Below, in pieces: positions 1 through 11,720 of a stretch of DNA of 64,000 bases. The translations under genes and the position numbers were made by a program. Source of the stretch: Odontocerum albicorne (lineage: Eukaryota > Arthropoda > Insecta > Trichoptera > Odontoceridae); the NCBI GenBank assembly GCA_949825065.1, contig OX463847.1, forward strand, positions 32,378,115 through 32,442,114, in the 5' to 3' direction. A model generated the notes under the pieces. It made no database searches. It saw only the letters and a program-made list of their open reading frames with translations, and was not told the origin of the DNA. Position 1 is the stretch's first letter. The number at the start of each line of letters is the position of its first letter.

Positions 1-449
1 TTCGTGAGTTCAAGTTTGCAAAACTACAAATATACGAAAAATAAATGGTTCAATATTTTCTACGGAGAAATACACAAAAGAAGAGAAAAACAAACAAAAA
101 GTACTATTACTCAGTGAAGAATTCAATTCAAGATGTCTTTATTTTAATGCGAGAGACGAAAGGATAATGGATTTTGTAGCGAGTTTCAAAGGCTGTGAGT
201 GGTAAAGGGGGCATTAATAAAATATTATCCAGGATCTTTTACTAGCTGGAGACTTTGCTAAAAGTTCGACATTGATGGGAACAATTTAAAAAATAAGAAA
301 AAGCGACATAAATCAGAAATTAATGGACCGTTCGAGAGCAATACTTACACGAGTACTACAGATGGAAAGACTTTTTTGTCTTGGACATTGAGTGAATAAT
401 TTTGGGAAGAATTTACACATTCATAAATACCTATCATTACATCGTGCTC

Positions 450-735
450 TTCCCGGGAGAGTGAAGTGCATGGCCCCGTAGCAACGTATAGGACTTTTGT
501 GCGGAAGCAAGCCGGTTTGAACCCCCCCTATGTGCTACTCCCCTCGAACGATAAATGCAATGTTTCGAAGGATAAGGATATCTGCTATCAACTCCAGCAC
601 AGCGGTGTGTCCGAAGAGTTTGCTGGTGTGCAACGTCTCACTCAAAAATAAACAAAAAACTCCATGGCACAGCTTTGTTTTTCCTCGACGATGGAACGGC
701 GAGGGGATAATCCTCGATTACGAGTCTCAACAATA
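450..735. other. GC-richer unassigned stretch
   Basis: This block is clearly richer in G and C than its surroundings. It contains a 61-codon and a 68-codon plus-strand frame, overlapping each other, without recognisable domains. It includes a GGTTTGAACCCCCCC motif faintly like a tRNA B box. It could be an eroded repeat or the 5' neighbour of the LINE tail at 738-839. No function can be supported. Confidence 0.25.
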
Positions 736-737
736 AG

Positions 738-839
738 AAGCCCCCTTCTGGGGTAGGCAGAGAGAACAGATTTCCACATTTTTATATTCAAGCATACAAA
801 TTTTCTCACCTCTATATTCATAAATATCGTTATGCACAA
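738..839 (-). pseudogene. Non-LTR retrotransposon tail fragment (family R)
   Basis: The minus strand reads KFVCLNIKMWKSVLSAYP. This matches the end of family R read elsewhere in the window, for example 54935-55165 and 48190-48545 (K-Y-V-C-x-D-R-x-VW-SVLSAYP-like). The fragment covers only the extreme C terminus of a reverse-transcriptase polyprotein. It is degenerate and non-functional. Confidence 0.5.
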
Positions 840-1117
840 TTTTCCATTACTATAATAATACTTTTCATTTTATTTTCTTTCAAAATCTGATCCAACGTTT
901 TTCTCGGATCATCACTTACATAAACATTCCACTTTTCAAGGTGGACACCCGCACACTGTTATATATTGTCATTATTGCTACTTTGGATACGAGATGTTCA
1001 TTTTAATAAAATTAGTTACTATAGATCGAAATGTGGTATTTACAGAGATCTGATATCGGCTGTGTTACATTCATGAACCGCCTTATAAATAAAGATTGAG
1101 CAAAGCGACCTCTCGTG

Positions 1118-1330
1118 CTTAATAATTAAAGTTACAAACTCTGAAGTATGTAAGAGAATTCCTTTGGAATTGAGAAAGGAAACGTGTAATGATACAGGAC
1201 TCCACAATATACTTGAAACTTCTTCATCTGCAGAGTAATTTCTGTGTCAAAACATATATTAGATTAGTTTGAAAAAAGGGGTTCTATAGCAGTAATGTAG
1301 TCTTCACCTGGTAACAACACTCAGAAACGG
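1118..1330. repeat. 213-bp tandem repeat, copy 1 (uninterrupted)
   Basis: The copy begins CTTAATAATT and ends CTCAGAAACGG. The next copy begins directly after it at 1331 with the same start, giving a period of 213 bp. No coding potential is seen. This intact copy shows what the target of the element at 1425-2221 looked like before insertion. Confidence 0.85.
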
Positions 1331-2338
1331 CTTAATAATTGAAGTTACAAACCCTGAAGTATGCCAAAGAATTCCTTTGAAATTGAGAAAGGAAGTGAGT
1401 AATGATACAGGATCCTACAATATACACCCATACCTCGATTTTCGGCCTAGATAAGTTCCGGACAAGTTGGCCGTAAAGCGAAAACCCGTATAACGAATAA
1501 ATTATTTTAATACAACCCCATATAAATTCAATTGGATCTGTTCCATTTTTTTTTTTTAAATAATATAGTTTTTAGTTCATAATGCATTTTATTCTTTTAA
1601 TTTCCTATAAAAATGCTTACATAAAAATACAAAACAATGTAAAAATAAACCGAAATTCAAAATATAAGCATATAAATAAAAACAAAAGAAATCATATGCA
1701 TAAAAAACATCATATGTATAAAAAACATAAAATAAAATGTTTAAAAACTGTTTTAATCTGATGACGAACATGTCAAACATGTTGACGTGTCCAAAAGATT
1801 ATTCCCACACTGATTCCCGCCATGAAATAATTTTCGAACCCACCATTTTTTTGTAGTTTTTTATTGCGCTTATTGCTATTCTTAATTATATAAAAAAGAG
1901 CTAGGGAAATTCTCGAGAGAGCAACTTCAGTCATTTTTCGCAAAGGACTTAATCACACCATGAATGATGGTGTGGACACGGTTTTTTGTCGCGGAGTAGC
2001 GTCTGGACTGAATCCGAACAATGAATCTATGCAGCGCGGATTCTGAATCGCGACACGAGTCCATTCAAATAATCTCAGCGAGTAATACTCTTAACAGTAC
2101 AGATTTTTTTTTGGCCGTATAACGGAACATTATGGGCCGTAATCGAAAAAGTGGTATAATTGAAAAAGGCCGTTATAGCGAAATGCCGTATAAAGAGCGG
2201 CCGTATAGCGAGGTATATGTGTACTTGAAACTTCTTTATCTGCAGAGTAATTTCTGTGTCGATATAAAAACTAGATTAGTTTGAAAAAAGAGGTTCTAGT
2301 AATGTAGTCTTCACCTGGTATCAACACTCAGAAACGGC
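1331..2338. repeat. 213-bp tandem repeat, copy 2, split by an insertion
   Basis: The first part (1331-1424) matches the start of copy 1 and the second part (2222-2338) matches its end, again finishing CTCAGAAACGG. The 797 bp between them is the TA-flanked element at 1425-2221. Removing that element and one TA rebuilds an ordinary copy with a few substitutions. Confidence 0.85.
1425..2221. mobile_element. Non-autonomous pogo/Tigger-like DNA element with TA target duplication
   Basis: The 797-bp element is bounded by TA at 1423-1424 and 2222-2223. Its terminal inverted repeats are 23 bp: 1425-1447 contains ATACCTCG and CGGCC, and 2199-2221 read in reverse gives ATACCTCGCTATACGGCC; about 19 of 23 positions agree. 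Subterminal motifs such as CGCTATAACGG-like repeats recur inward at the right end, as in Tigger/pogo elements. No transposase frame of useful length is present; the longest inner frame (minus, 1589-1780) is low-complexity F/Y-rich. The ends and TA duplication are seen directly. The pogo/Tigger assignment is inferred from the terminal motif style. Confidence 0.75.
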
Positions 2339-2689
2339 GTTGTGATATTTATTTATGCACGAGTATGTTCAACAAAATATGGATAGATATAAAATATGGA
2401 TAGAGATATAAAAAACACCTTGAAATCTATTCTCTATGTCAATCCCAACAAATAAATATAATGATAACAATGAGTTATTGAATCCGACGTCTCCTAATAA
2501 GGATGGCAGACTGATGACAGGGGCACTTGTACAGAATGGAACTATCCCAAAAAGTCTCCTAATCAGCAAACCTTAGGGGCCACGAGGAGTTGATAAGCCA
2601 AGTTTATCTCAAGCAATATATAACTCCAAATAAGAAACTGGCAAGGAACTTTCCAGTACCGATGTAAGTATAGGTAAAAATATTAGAGA

Positions 2690-2895
2690 AGGTCGAGATG
2701 CGGGCTAACTTATAGATAGCTAAAATATAGAACTATAAATGTGTAAGGAACGAGGTTAGTACAGGAATGAGGGCATACGGAAACAGTGAAAAGTCTTTAT
2801 AGTAAGAAAATATGCATAACGCGGTGTACGAACGTGTCAGGATAGAATGATGCAGAAATCTGTTCTCCCTGCCTACCATAATAGGCAAAGCTTGA
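2690..2895 (+). pseudogene. Degenerate family R LINE tail
   Basis: The plus strand ends with a stretch like GTGTCAGGATAGAATG followed by CTGTTCTCCCTGCCTACC. This is the same order as the stop-proximal end of the family R tails at 19493-19890 and 48190-48545. Upstream similarity is weak. No reading frame survives. Confidence 0.35.
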
Positions 2896-2899
2896 TAGT

Positions 2900-3235
2900 G
2901 ATGAAGAACGAGATTAAAGAAAGTTCATTTTGTCACGATTAAAATGAAAACTGATAAATAATTCTCATACTAGAACTTAGAAAAAATCCATTCCGATAAA
3001 TATAAAGGAATAAATCATTTTGAAAATGTTAACGGAACCATGTAAGTATTTCTGCCTCGTTATAGGAACCTACGAAAATAAAATTTACCTTAATTTTGTT
3101 TCAAGATGTTTTCTTTTTGCGACATCCTTTTACTGTTCGATATATATTAAGCTTAGGATTGCCAAACTTTTTCGTTCATATCGCTTTAATTTCAAAGCAA
3201 TAAATAAAATTTAAATAATATGAAACACTTTCAGG
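2900..3235. other. AT-rich interval, nothing recognised
   Basis: Low-complexity AT-rich DNA with one 64-codon frame (3020-3214) that shows no domain or composition suggesting a protein. Confidence 0.5.
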
Positions 3236-3239
3236 AAAA

Positions 3240-3470
3240 TCACATATATTCAACATATCCGAATTGGCGATGCGGAGATATTGAAATGTTTCGGGGAGAT
3301 ATTATATTCTTCGACTTAAGTAATCGAGCCTTTCGGTTAAGTATCACTTGAGATGGCACGAAGCTCGCGGTTCGTAATCGCACATTTTGGCAACACTACC
3401 GCATGTGAGTGTTGTTACTAGGCTGGGACCATTTTTTTTATAACCATCGGGAATCAAATCAAGGATGTTG
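3240..3470 (+). repeat. SINE-A tail plus adjoining module
   Basis: The segment contains CATATCCGAATTGGCGATGC and the downstream AATCGAG and CACTTGA blocks of SINE-A, in the sense orientation. It continues into a block with GTGAGTGTTGTTACTAG that recurs at about 39685-39710. It ends near a weak B-box-like ATCGGGAATCAAATC in the opposite orientation. No coding content. Confidence 0.55.
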
Positions 3471-3904
3471 TCGACACAGCAGAACATACTATTTTGTAAG
3501 GATTCTATTATTTAGGAATATGTTTTTCTTTTTTTGTAGTTGGAAATAAACGTCCGAACGCTGCTGTAGGTGTCAGAGTCTGTGCACAATATTACATTAC
3601 ATTTATAGTCTATTTATTGATTGGTTTTAGCCGATAATAGTGTATTTTTCGTAATTTCAACGTGTAAACTTGTTATTGCAAAAGTCCTATAATAATTACA
3701 TAATATTTAATGAAATAATGATTATATTTTTTGGTTAATGTTCGTTTAATCGAGTAACATTATACATGAACTAGTTCGACCTTTATCATCCTCAGTGTTA
3801 GATACGTGTGGCGTGTGTAGATTTAGGAATCACTTTAAGACACGCCTTTTTGGAAATTCTTTTTAACATTACACACATACACTACGCCACACCAAAAGAC
3901 GAAT

Positions 3905-4165
3905 GTGTTACTACAACAAATCCGAAGATCTGCAAAGGTTTCTTTGTACTATGTCTACTTTCGACTTTCCCTGGGTAAGTTTCTGCGGTTTTCTTACCAA
4001 ATATTTTTTTTAAACATTCGCAAATACGCGGACGTTCTTAATCTAATGGCTGTAGTTATCATCTTGCTATCCTTACACTCAACTTACATATATTTATTTT
4101 GTAATATTTTTAATCTGTCCATAATAGTGGGGTTGAACCCCGAGTTAGAGCGCCCTTAATGAGAG
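3905..4165 (+). repeat. SINE-C copy (tRNA-related dispersed repeat)
   Basis: The copy shares GGAAGATCT-like, ATCTAATGGC, ACACTCAACTTACATAT and GGGGTTGAACCCCGAGTTA blocks, in order, with 44380-44640, and a shorter set with 8400-8565. The GGTTGAACCCC block resembles a tRNA B box and TCTAATGGC resembles an A box. The 84-codon frame over it is incidental. Confidence 0.6.
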
Positions 4166-4439
4166 TCTGTTCCTGAATACAATAGTACAGTATAAATTGT
4201 CCTGTATTATTATTTTATTCGATATACAAGAAAATCTCTTCGTATTTATGATGGAAGTGGAGTATCTAATAGTGCGATATCTTATAAAAAACAGGGTGAT
4301 TTGGACCTAAAAATCGACCCCACAATGTGAAAATGCGTATTGATTGGAAATGCACTTATATCGCATTGCATATAAATGTATTCTAAAACATAAATCTGTT
4401 TCTTAAAAGAAGAAAGTCTTCGATTTATTGAAAGTTTGG

Positions 4440-4640
4440 GATGCATGGGAAACGGCAGCTGTCGAGGAAGGAAGGAAAAAAAGTGTTTGACAGAAAAAGA
4501 GGAACAAAAAAGGGTCTGCTAAGCCGCTCCACCGCAACAGGCGCACTCCCCTTGGGCTGACATACTATTAATAGCGGATGACATCGTCAGGCGGGCAGGG
4601 ACGAAATGGACTAAACAGTAGATATGGTTAAAGCAATGCC
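4440..4640 (+). pseudogene. Possible non-LTR retrotransposon C-terminal relic
   Basis: This is a GC-richer island in an AT-rich region. One plus frame reads ADDIVRRAGTKWTKQ, which resembles the DDI-x5-W segment near the C terminus of several arthropod non-LTR reverse transcriptases. Only that short stretch supports it and stops lie on both sides. The assignment is tentative. Confidence 0.3.
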
Positions 4641-5999
4641 GATGTCAAGACCAGTTGTCATATGTTATGGTTTCTTTTCTATTTGATTCTAATGTTTATT
4701 GAAGGGCTTTACCTATCACTCATTTTCGCACCTAAAATTCGTACAGTACAGTAATACTACCTAGATTAACGTTTATTTTTGCTGTTTCGGTGTAATGGAA
4801 CTAACACCAGGCGGATTAAAACTTGGCGGCATGGCTACATAAAGGCGAGGAAAATGAAATCGTAGAATAAGCGTTAACAACAGAAAACTTATAAAACGAT
4901 TTTAGTCAACTAACAAACGTTCTTAAGGTTTTAAGTGAAAATTACTCAAATTTGCAGAGAGGGATTATGGTTAAGTGATACATGTTAAATGGAATAAATT
5001 GATACACGCTGTTTCTTATTAGGTATTCCACCCACATCAATTCCACCTACACACCCAAAGTTGAAATTAGAAAAAAGGCAACAATTTACACTTGATAAAG
5101 TTTTTTAAAATGAAATATTTGTTTTGTCAATACAGTTTTCAGTTTAAAATTAGGATTTATTTTGTTTCTTCGAAATTATGTTTTTTTTCTTGAGATATTT
5201 TTAGGTTTATACACTGTATGTATGTATTATTTTTGTAGTGTAAGAACATATCCCCTATTCTGGGTGTTTTAATTCTACCTCTGAAAACAAAGTTTCTCAT
5301 GATAAAGTAGTTCTTCTGAATATATCAATTTCGTTAAGCCAGATATTACTTTATTTATTTTCTTTGAAATATTTTATATATTCTGAGAGTTTTGCAACAT
5401 ACACGTGGCATTGAAAAATATATTTAAGGTGTTCCTTTGCAAATCCTTGCTTACAAATAAATTAAAATTCGTGTAAATATATAATTAGTTGAAAACGTCA
5501 AAAGCGGTTATATGTGGCAGCTCCCAATTAGTTTAAAATTTAAATTACTTGACAATTATACAAAACGCAGAAGCCAAGGTTTTGCCTTGAAAAATAAACT
5601 ATTTCAACACATCCCACAGTAAACGATCCATTGAGGAATTGTTTGATCTAATAAAATGTTGACATTTGTAACATATCTAGAGTTTCAAGGATTCGGATAT
5701 ATAATATATTTATATAAATGTCAGAGGTTGTAGAATCTACCACTATAAAGCTCGATCACCCAGAAGTAAGCTCATTTCAGAAATATGACTGAAAGCGCCG
5801 TTTAATCCAACAAGCATGAAGCACAACTTCTAAAAAAACTGGAAAAAAATATCTTATATACATTTATATTTTCCCTTCATTTTCTCATTTAAAATTATAT
5901 TTATCTATTTTTGAATTTTTCATGAAAATAATATTTATTTATCAAGGCTACAATATTTATTTTAATAATATTCAAAAATAAGTACTGAATTCTTCATTC
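4641..5999. other. AT-rich intergenic DNA, no gene seen
   Basis: Both strands lack recognisable coding regions, RNA genes or tandem repeats. Composition is strongly AT with many homopolymer runs. Confidence 0.5.
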
Positions 6000-6190
6000 A
6001 TACAACAAAAAAGCATCCAAAACAATTACATTAAAAACAAAAGAAATGATACAATCACAAGAAAAAAAATTAAAGAACACAAGTATGCAAGTGCAAGTAT
6101 ATACGTCAAAAGTGTCACAAAAATTCAACAATATAAGTAGTTATTAACACAATACGGGACCGTCACAAAGCAAGCAGCCCGCACTGTACC
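6000..6190 (-). repeat. Dispersed repeat D, copy 1
   Basis: The A-rich stretch followed by TTAACACAATACGG, CGTC and GCCCGCACTG recurs in the same order at 32400-32535. It has the look of the 3' end of a retroelement lying on the minus strand, but no coding part is attached. Confidence 0.45.
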
Positions 6191-8399
6191 TAACTGGGGT
6201 TACTCTTCACATTCGATAGATACTTTAAAATAAAATACATACTATATATGTAACTGATAAATTGCTGCCAAACATTGTCAAAATCATTATTTGTTAACCC
6301 TTGTGCTCAACTGAGGAAGTAAGCAAATAATATTTGTACATTCAATTGTGGTACTTGTACATTAAAATACTTGGAAACATCGATCGATGTCAATAAACAT
6401 CGTATTATATCTCGTATCTTAACATTTTTCATAAAATGAGTAAGGGGTCCATTACATTTTTAGATTCCGAAACTGAACTTTTTTTAACAAATTAATTTTA
6501 TGAAAACATGCAAGATACTAGGTATCAATCAGTAAAAATTGACAAAAGTGGTTATCGTTTCTAGATAATTTTTAACTTCATCACATTCTTAAGAGTTGAG
6601 AAATATTTAGATAGAAAATAATTTAAAGTATATATTTGACAATGGCTTGTTTTCAAGTTACTCCCATGGAAATTGAATTATATCAAAGCTCACACATTGA
6701 TTTGAAAAATATTTAAATGTTTACTTTTTTAATTGCTAATATTTAATTTTGAAAAAAAAGTAGCAAGAAGTCGCTTTGCATTTTCATACTATTATATCCG
6801 ATCTCTTTACGATTAATTGATCATTTATATTTTTCATATAGTCTCGCAAGATAAACTTTTTCAATATAAAAAGTACAGTGTGGCATGAAACTTGGGAAGC
6901 CACTGACAACGTTATATATGTGGGCTAAGCGAGTCATGATATGGGATAACTTCCCAGAGATGTGGCACCAGGACTTAACCTAAACTATCTGAACTGTTGT
7001 TGTTACGAATTGTTACATTTACCATGCGGGTTTATTAATAAACACTCCATTCACTGGACCAATCAGCGAGGAGAAAACATTACGGGCACTACCATCAACG
7101 CAGGGATTTAACGATGTTTCCTTTGAGGCCAAATTGAGATTTGTTCATGTCAGAGTCATTATGTTAGCAATTAATTTTTTCGGGTCATTCGGTACAAGAA
7201 TTTCGTTTCGGGAAACTTAATGCGTCATCCGTTTTTTGAGCATGCGTCCATTAAATTGACGAGAGCGAAGTAAACGAAAATAATGTACTATTTGTTTTAT
7301 TTCTTATTAAATTAACACATTTATAATAAATACATGTATCGAATTTATTAAAGTAGTTTGTAGCATTTTTTTTTTCAATCCAACCAGCTTTTGTTTTATT
7401 AAAAAAAAAACATTTTGTTTCCATGGCTATGTTTAAAACATTGAAAATAAAAAGTAATATTCAAATAACAGGCAATAAATAAAATAAATACAAATCCAAA
7501 GACAGCGAATGAGTGGGAGTCAAAGATGTGGAATATTGTGCGATAAATAATTATTTTCGAGTGCTTTCTTAAATATAGATAAGGAAGAAACATTAAGGAT
7601 TAAGCCAGGAAGATATACCAAAAGTAAAGTCAAATGAACCCTGAAAAATGATGTTAAGAACGGTGTATATTAGCACTGGGTTGCAAAGTACGAGTATTAT
7701 CGTAATTCAAAGATCGAAGATGAAAAGTTGAATTTTTAAGGGAGATATGGACAGTTTCGGGGTATTTTAGACATCTTTTTTATAAAAGTGTTTTGATCAT
7801 TTCAATCTGTGTTACTTTTTTAATAGACAATTCTCTCATATTTCGACGATTTGTGTCACCGTATTAGAGTAAAAAATGGTATTATAAGAGTTGATATAAT
7901 AAATTAAATTTAAAAAATATATTTTTAGAGAATTTAAAGATTTAACTGATCCAACTTCTACTAATAGAATGATTGTTATATTTTTTAAAGTTTTATCAGT
8001 TAAATAACAAAAATAACGACAGTGAATTTTTAATAAACTCGATTTTTTTTGGTTTGACGTTCAAATCTAGATTTTCATCACGTCATGTTTCCTGTATAGA
8101 AAGCATAAAAAAACAGATCAATATTTTTTTCCTACAGAAAAATACTCCATCGTTGTATTTACATTCGCACACCTTGTCAAGTACAAATTTATATTATTCG
8201 TGTTTCTAACGTGACTATAAAAATCTGGTCGAATTAATCCGGTAACCATTTTCTTGGGACACCTTTAAAACGTTACTTAGTTATACTATTTATTAAAAAC
8301 ATTTTTTTAAATTACATATAAAAGTAAAAATTGTATCAAATTATTGTTGAACACGTTTATTTTATATATTATGGTGTTTTGTCATGAGGAAATTTCTTC
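6191..8399. other. AT-rich intergenic DNA, no gene seen
   Basis: Short frames at 7399-7593 (minus) and 7973-8209 (plus) are F/Y/I/N-rich and consistent with chance in AT-rich DNA. A moderately GC-richer patch around 6890-7110 has no recognisable motif. Confidence 0.5.
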
Positions 8400-8565
8400 T
8401 TATAAACCTTAAAATTTCAGACGCGGGGAAGTAACTAATCTAATAGCTATGTTATAATCACCACCTTACTTTGTTTATACTCAACTTTATTCTGTCAATA
8501 AAAGTGGGTCAAAATCCCGAGTTCAAGATTCCTTGAGAGTCTGCTCTCTAAACGGAGTTAAATAA
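8400..8565 (+). repeat. SINE-C copy, shortened
   Basis: TCTAATAGCT, TACTCAACTTTATTCTGTCA and AGTGGGTCAAAATCCCGAG follow in the same order as in the SINE-C copies at 3905 and 44380, and TTGAGAGTCTGCTCTCTAA matches their right ends. The B-box-like part is mutated. Confidence 0.55.
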
Positions 8566-9165
8566 ATTATCAATTTATTATTATTATAATTCAAATAGTA
8601 AAACAAAAGTAACTTTAAAATTCACAATATACTGTGAATTATAAAAAAATAGAAAAGGAAATCTAAACATAAAAAAATTATGAATTCATATACAGGTGTC
8701 AGCAAACACTTGACCAAAATTTTCTAAGAATTATTTTATCGATAAATTTCCAATCAGTGAATGATAAACGAGCCTGGTACATCGATAAATCGGTCTCGGG
8801 TTGCCCATAAGTTAGTAAATTCACGAAAGGAAATCACGCAATGCTTAGTTAGAGGCGACCTGGTCATGGTCCACTGAGTCATGTCGTAGAATTGATGGGT
8901 TCAGTCGCAAAACATGAGCCTGATTTAATATTTCCTCTAATCTGATCACGTATTTGGAAATATAATATAAAACCCGTGTTTGTATTATACTGTCAACAAG
9001 GCGGGACTCTTTTTGGAATTATATCTAAGAATTGGGTAATTAGCTCTAAGAAACGCAAACAACGATTACTTATTCAAGACGAGTGTTTTGGCTTTAGCAT
9101 TTCTTGAGTGTACATACCGCTATACTCCGGAACCAGCAAACATCTATCGTACGTTGATGAATTGA
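8566..9165. other. Interval with no recognised feature
   Basis: Mixed-composition DNA between two SINE copies. No frame, tandem repeat or inverted repeat that I can support. Confidence 0.4.
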
Positions 9166-9171
9166 GAGTTT

Positions 9172-9660
9172 ATTGCCTATTCAAGTGGTTCAAAACCCGA
9201 AGTCTCGATTATTGGGACCAAATGCAATAATGTCTCCCAGTCACGCTCTTCAATATTTCCGCATCGCCAATTCGGATATGTTGCATTGTATAACACTTTC
9301 GTTGTATACAGTACAACTTGGCGAGGTGAATGAGAGTTCAGTGCCTATTCAAGTGATTCAAAACTCGGAAGTCTCGATTATTGGGACCAAAGCCAATAAT
9401 GTCTCCCAGTCACGCTCTTCAATATATCCGCATCGCCAATTCGGATATGTTGCATTGTATCACACTTTCGTTGTACACAGTACAATTTGGTGGGGATATT
9501 GCTATGTGGTAATATCTTCCAACCAACCAGAAATATGTTAAAGAGGCCTTAAGTAAAAACTGGCTGGAATCCATTTTATAAAAAAATATGGGTTTCAACG
9601 GGAGTCGAACCCGCAACCTCGGGGTTGGGAGACAAGCGTCTTTCCAACTAGGCATATTGA
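9172..9660 (-). repeat. SINE-A copy with tRNA-like head and duplicated tail
   Basis: On the minus strand the head (9653-9594) reads CCTAGTTGGAAAGAC (A-box-like) and then GGGTTCGACTCCCG (B-box-like, able to form a T-arm stem). The body follows, including GGTTGGAAGATATTACCAC. The tail then occurs twice with a period of 167 bp: GCCTATTCAAG starts at 9175 and again at 9342, each followed by TCTCGATTATTGGGACCAAA. This is the best-preserved SINE-A copy in the window. The plus-strand frame of 122 codons over the tail dimer is incidental. Confidence 0.75.
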
Positions 9661-10306
9661 AGGGCACTATACAAATGAATAAATTCAGAGAAATCACTGT
9701 TATACTGAATTATTTTTTGTTAAACGGAAGTCAATATCAATGGTGGAATTCAATATCAACGGAAGTCAATATGAATGGAAAACTTAAAGCAAAAAGTTCA
9801 AATAAAATAAAAATTAGTCATGGAAGTACTTCTGGAAACTTTTTTTTAACAGATCTCTTCCTTTCTGTCGCGTTAAAAAAGCGACATAATTGTAGAAAAA
9901 GCTAATATGTATACCGACAAAAAATAACAGGATGGCTAAAAACAACAACACTAAAGCTATTACCTCTTCCTTCGATTTTCACCACATTTTCATTGTCACT
10001 TAATGGCAGATGTCTGCTAAAGCCAAAGGACAAGACCGAAAATAGACACAGACGAAGATTTTAAGCAGATCATTAAAGTATAGCAAGCGCCACTGAGACT
10101 GTTGATTGAATAATAGCGTCGAGAGACTCTTGAGATGGGAACTCGAGCGAGAATATTGTGGGCGGACCCTGGGGTTCAGAATCGCTCGGGGAACTTGGAG
10201 TCAAACTTCATTAGGGGTGACGAAAGATGGAGGGTGCTTAAATTTACTTTTCAAACCAGAGTGGAGTCAATTATTTAATAGTGAACAGTGTTGCGTATAA
10301 ATTATA
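9661..10306. other. Unassigned interval with a short tandem motif
   Basis: ACGGAAGTCAATAT occurs twice near 9725 and 9759, a local imperfect duplication. Frames of 105 codons (9588-9905) and 64 codons (10106-10300) have no recognisable motif and probably arise by chance. Confidence 0.35.
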
Positions 10307-11003
10307 GGTTGTCAGGAAAGTAGTTTCGTATTGTTAAGAAAATTTTAAGAGCAAAATAGGACCAGACGCTTGTGGATGACGGTCGTCGATATTTTCAGTA
10401 TCTCAGCAATCTCTCATGTCGTAGAACGCTGGTTATTCGCCATCAAAGCCTTTATTTGGTCATCATCAGTGAGAATAAGCCTTCTTAAGTGGGCACTATC
10501 TTCGATCATCATTACGGATTTTTTAAACCACATTTGACATACACGATCGCTTATTACATCGTCGCCATACATTGTACTTTTTTTTTGTTCCGTCACATTT
10601 TTTTATAGGCAATCCACCCAAAAAAGGATGATTTGTGCAACCTAATTAAAGTCACTATACAATTATATAAGTCAATATAAAAAACAATTTATAAAATACC
10701 GATTCTAGACAAGTTAAAGTTTCAACTGATTAAGCTTAAAAAAATTTAACATTCGATCTATAAGGGAAAAAAATCCTTTTCGGTAGTAAAAAAGCATCGA
10801 TCGCTGAATAATTACTCGTTTCGTTCCATCTTCAAAATAACGCCAAAAAACGATGAAGAAATTTAGGTAAATAATAGCAAAAAAAAATTACCTTTCGTAA
10901 CAGTTTATTTATTGTTCAGCATGTTTGAATTGCAACAAGCGACGAAAATTTCGTCCTAACGATATTTATCGAGAAATGCGATTTTTTCCCCGGACAACCC
11001 AAT
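10307..11003 (-). mobile_element. Internally deleted mariner-like element
   Basis: The left end reads GGTTGTCAGGAAAGTAG and the right end, reverse-complemented, reads GGGTTGTCCGGGGAAAAAA, giving matching but diverged terminal repeats. A TA precedes the left end (10305-10306). On the minus strand the N-terminal helix-turn-helix of a mariner transposase is present (see 10330-10596). The 5' untranslated part lies to its right and the catalytic region is missing. At about 700 bp it is roughly half the usual 1.3 kb of mariner. Confidence 0.65.
10330..10596 (-). pseudogene. Mariner transposase N-terminal relic (HTH only)
   Basis: From the ATG at 10596 the frame reads through CQMWFKKS and LTDDDQIKALMANNQRSTT. 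It reaches an in-frame stop and continues as EIAEILKISTTVIHKRL. This is the second helix-turn-helix and GRP-linker region seen in mariner-family transposases. Mariner proteins are about 345 residues; here only about 85 remain, directly followed by the element end. All three catalytic aspartates are absent, so it cannot be active. Confidence 0.7.
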
Positions 11004-11400
11004 AATACAGCGAAAATTGGTACAGATAGTGCATAAATATTTTGGGTAAATAATGGAAGGTTTCAGATATATTTTGTCCTAAATTATTGTATTATAAATG
11101 TCTCACACACATTCGTTCAGACGAAGTGGGTTTACAAAAAAAAAAATGAAACTTTGCATGCTACGAGTACTACGGCAGGTGATGAGTTTTTTTTGTTTGT
11201 TTCCACAATTCTTGGAAAAAACCAGGGTTAAAATTGGAGGATTTAAATTACGCACAAATTGGATTCAACGAAGGCTAATTAAAAAAAGAAGCCAAGCGAA
11301 AATTATATTTTAATATAAGCTCTATAAAATATATTCGTTAAGAGAAAGAACTGTTCATATTATTATAAAGTTTAAAACAACTCAGATAATAGCTAACATA
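11004..11400. other. Unassigned AT-rich interval
   Basis: A 71-codon plus frame (11098-11313) is K/R-rich without recognisable domain. Nothing else is visible. Confidence 0.35.
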
Positions 11401-11402
11401 CA

Positions 11403-11720
11403 ATCACGCCATTTCCCTGTCGAGGTAAGCAAAGAGGAGAGAGCGCCAGATTTTCCTATCTTGACACACAACCGTACACCTTATCATACAACTCCTACGA
11501 TTTCTCTGACTTTTTACATTTTCCTTCTTTCGATCAAACCATATTTCCTTGGTTTTCCTCTAATACACCTTATACTCACGTTTGCACTCTATATTTGTTT
11601 TGTAAGTTTTTCATAATTCATTCGTATCATATGCCCAAATAATCTATACGTGCTCTTCTTCATCGTACTCAACACATCAGCCATAAGTTCACATTCATCG
11701 ATAATCACTTAATTCCGTAT
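11403..11720 (-). pseudogene. Family R LINE tail, minus strand
   Basis: In plus orientation the block runs CCATTTCCCTGTCGAGGTAA, AGAGCGCCAGATTTTCCTAT, ATACAACTCCTACGATTTCT, then ATATTTGTTTTG and CTCAACACATCAGCC. It is the complement of the family R tails at 19493 and 26578. Read on the minus strand it is the last ~110 codons and the 3' end of a non-LTR reverse transcriptase, with stops and indels. Only the 3' end is present. Confidence 0.65.

Noticed and set aside
9173..9541. 122-codon plus-strand frame
   Set aside because: It lies on the duplicated tail of a SINE-A copy that reads in the other direction.
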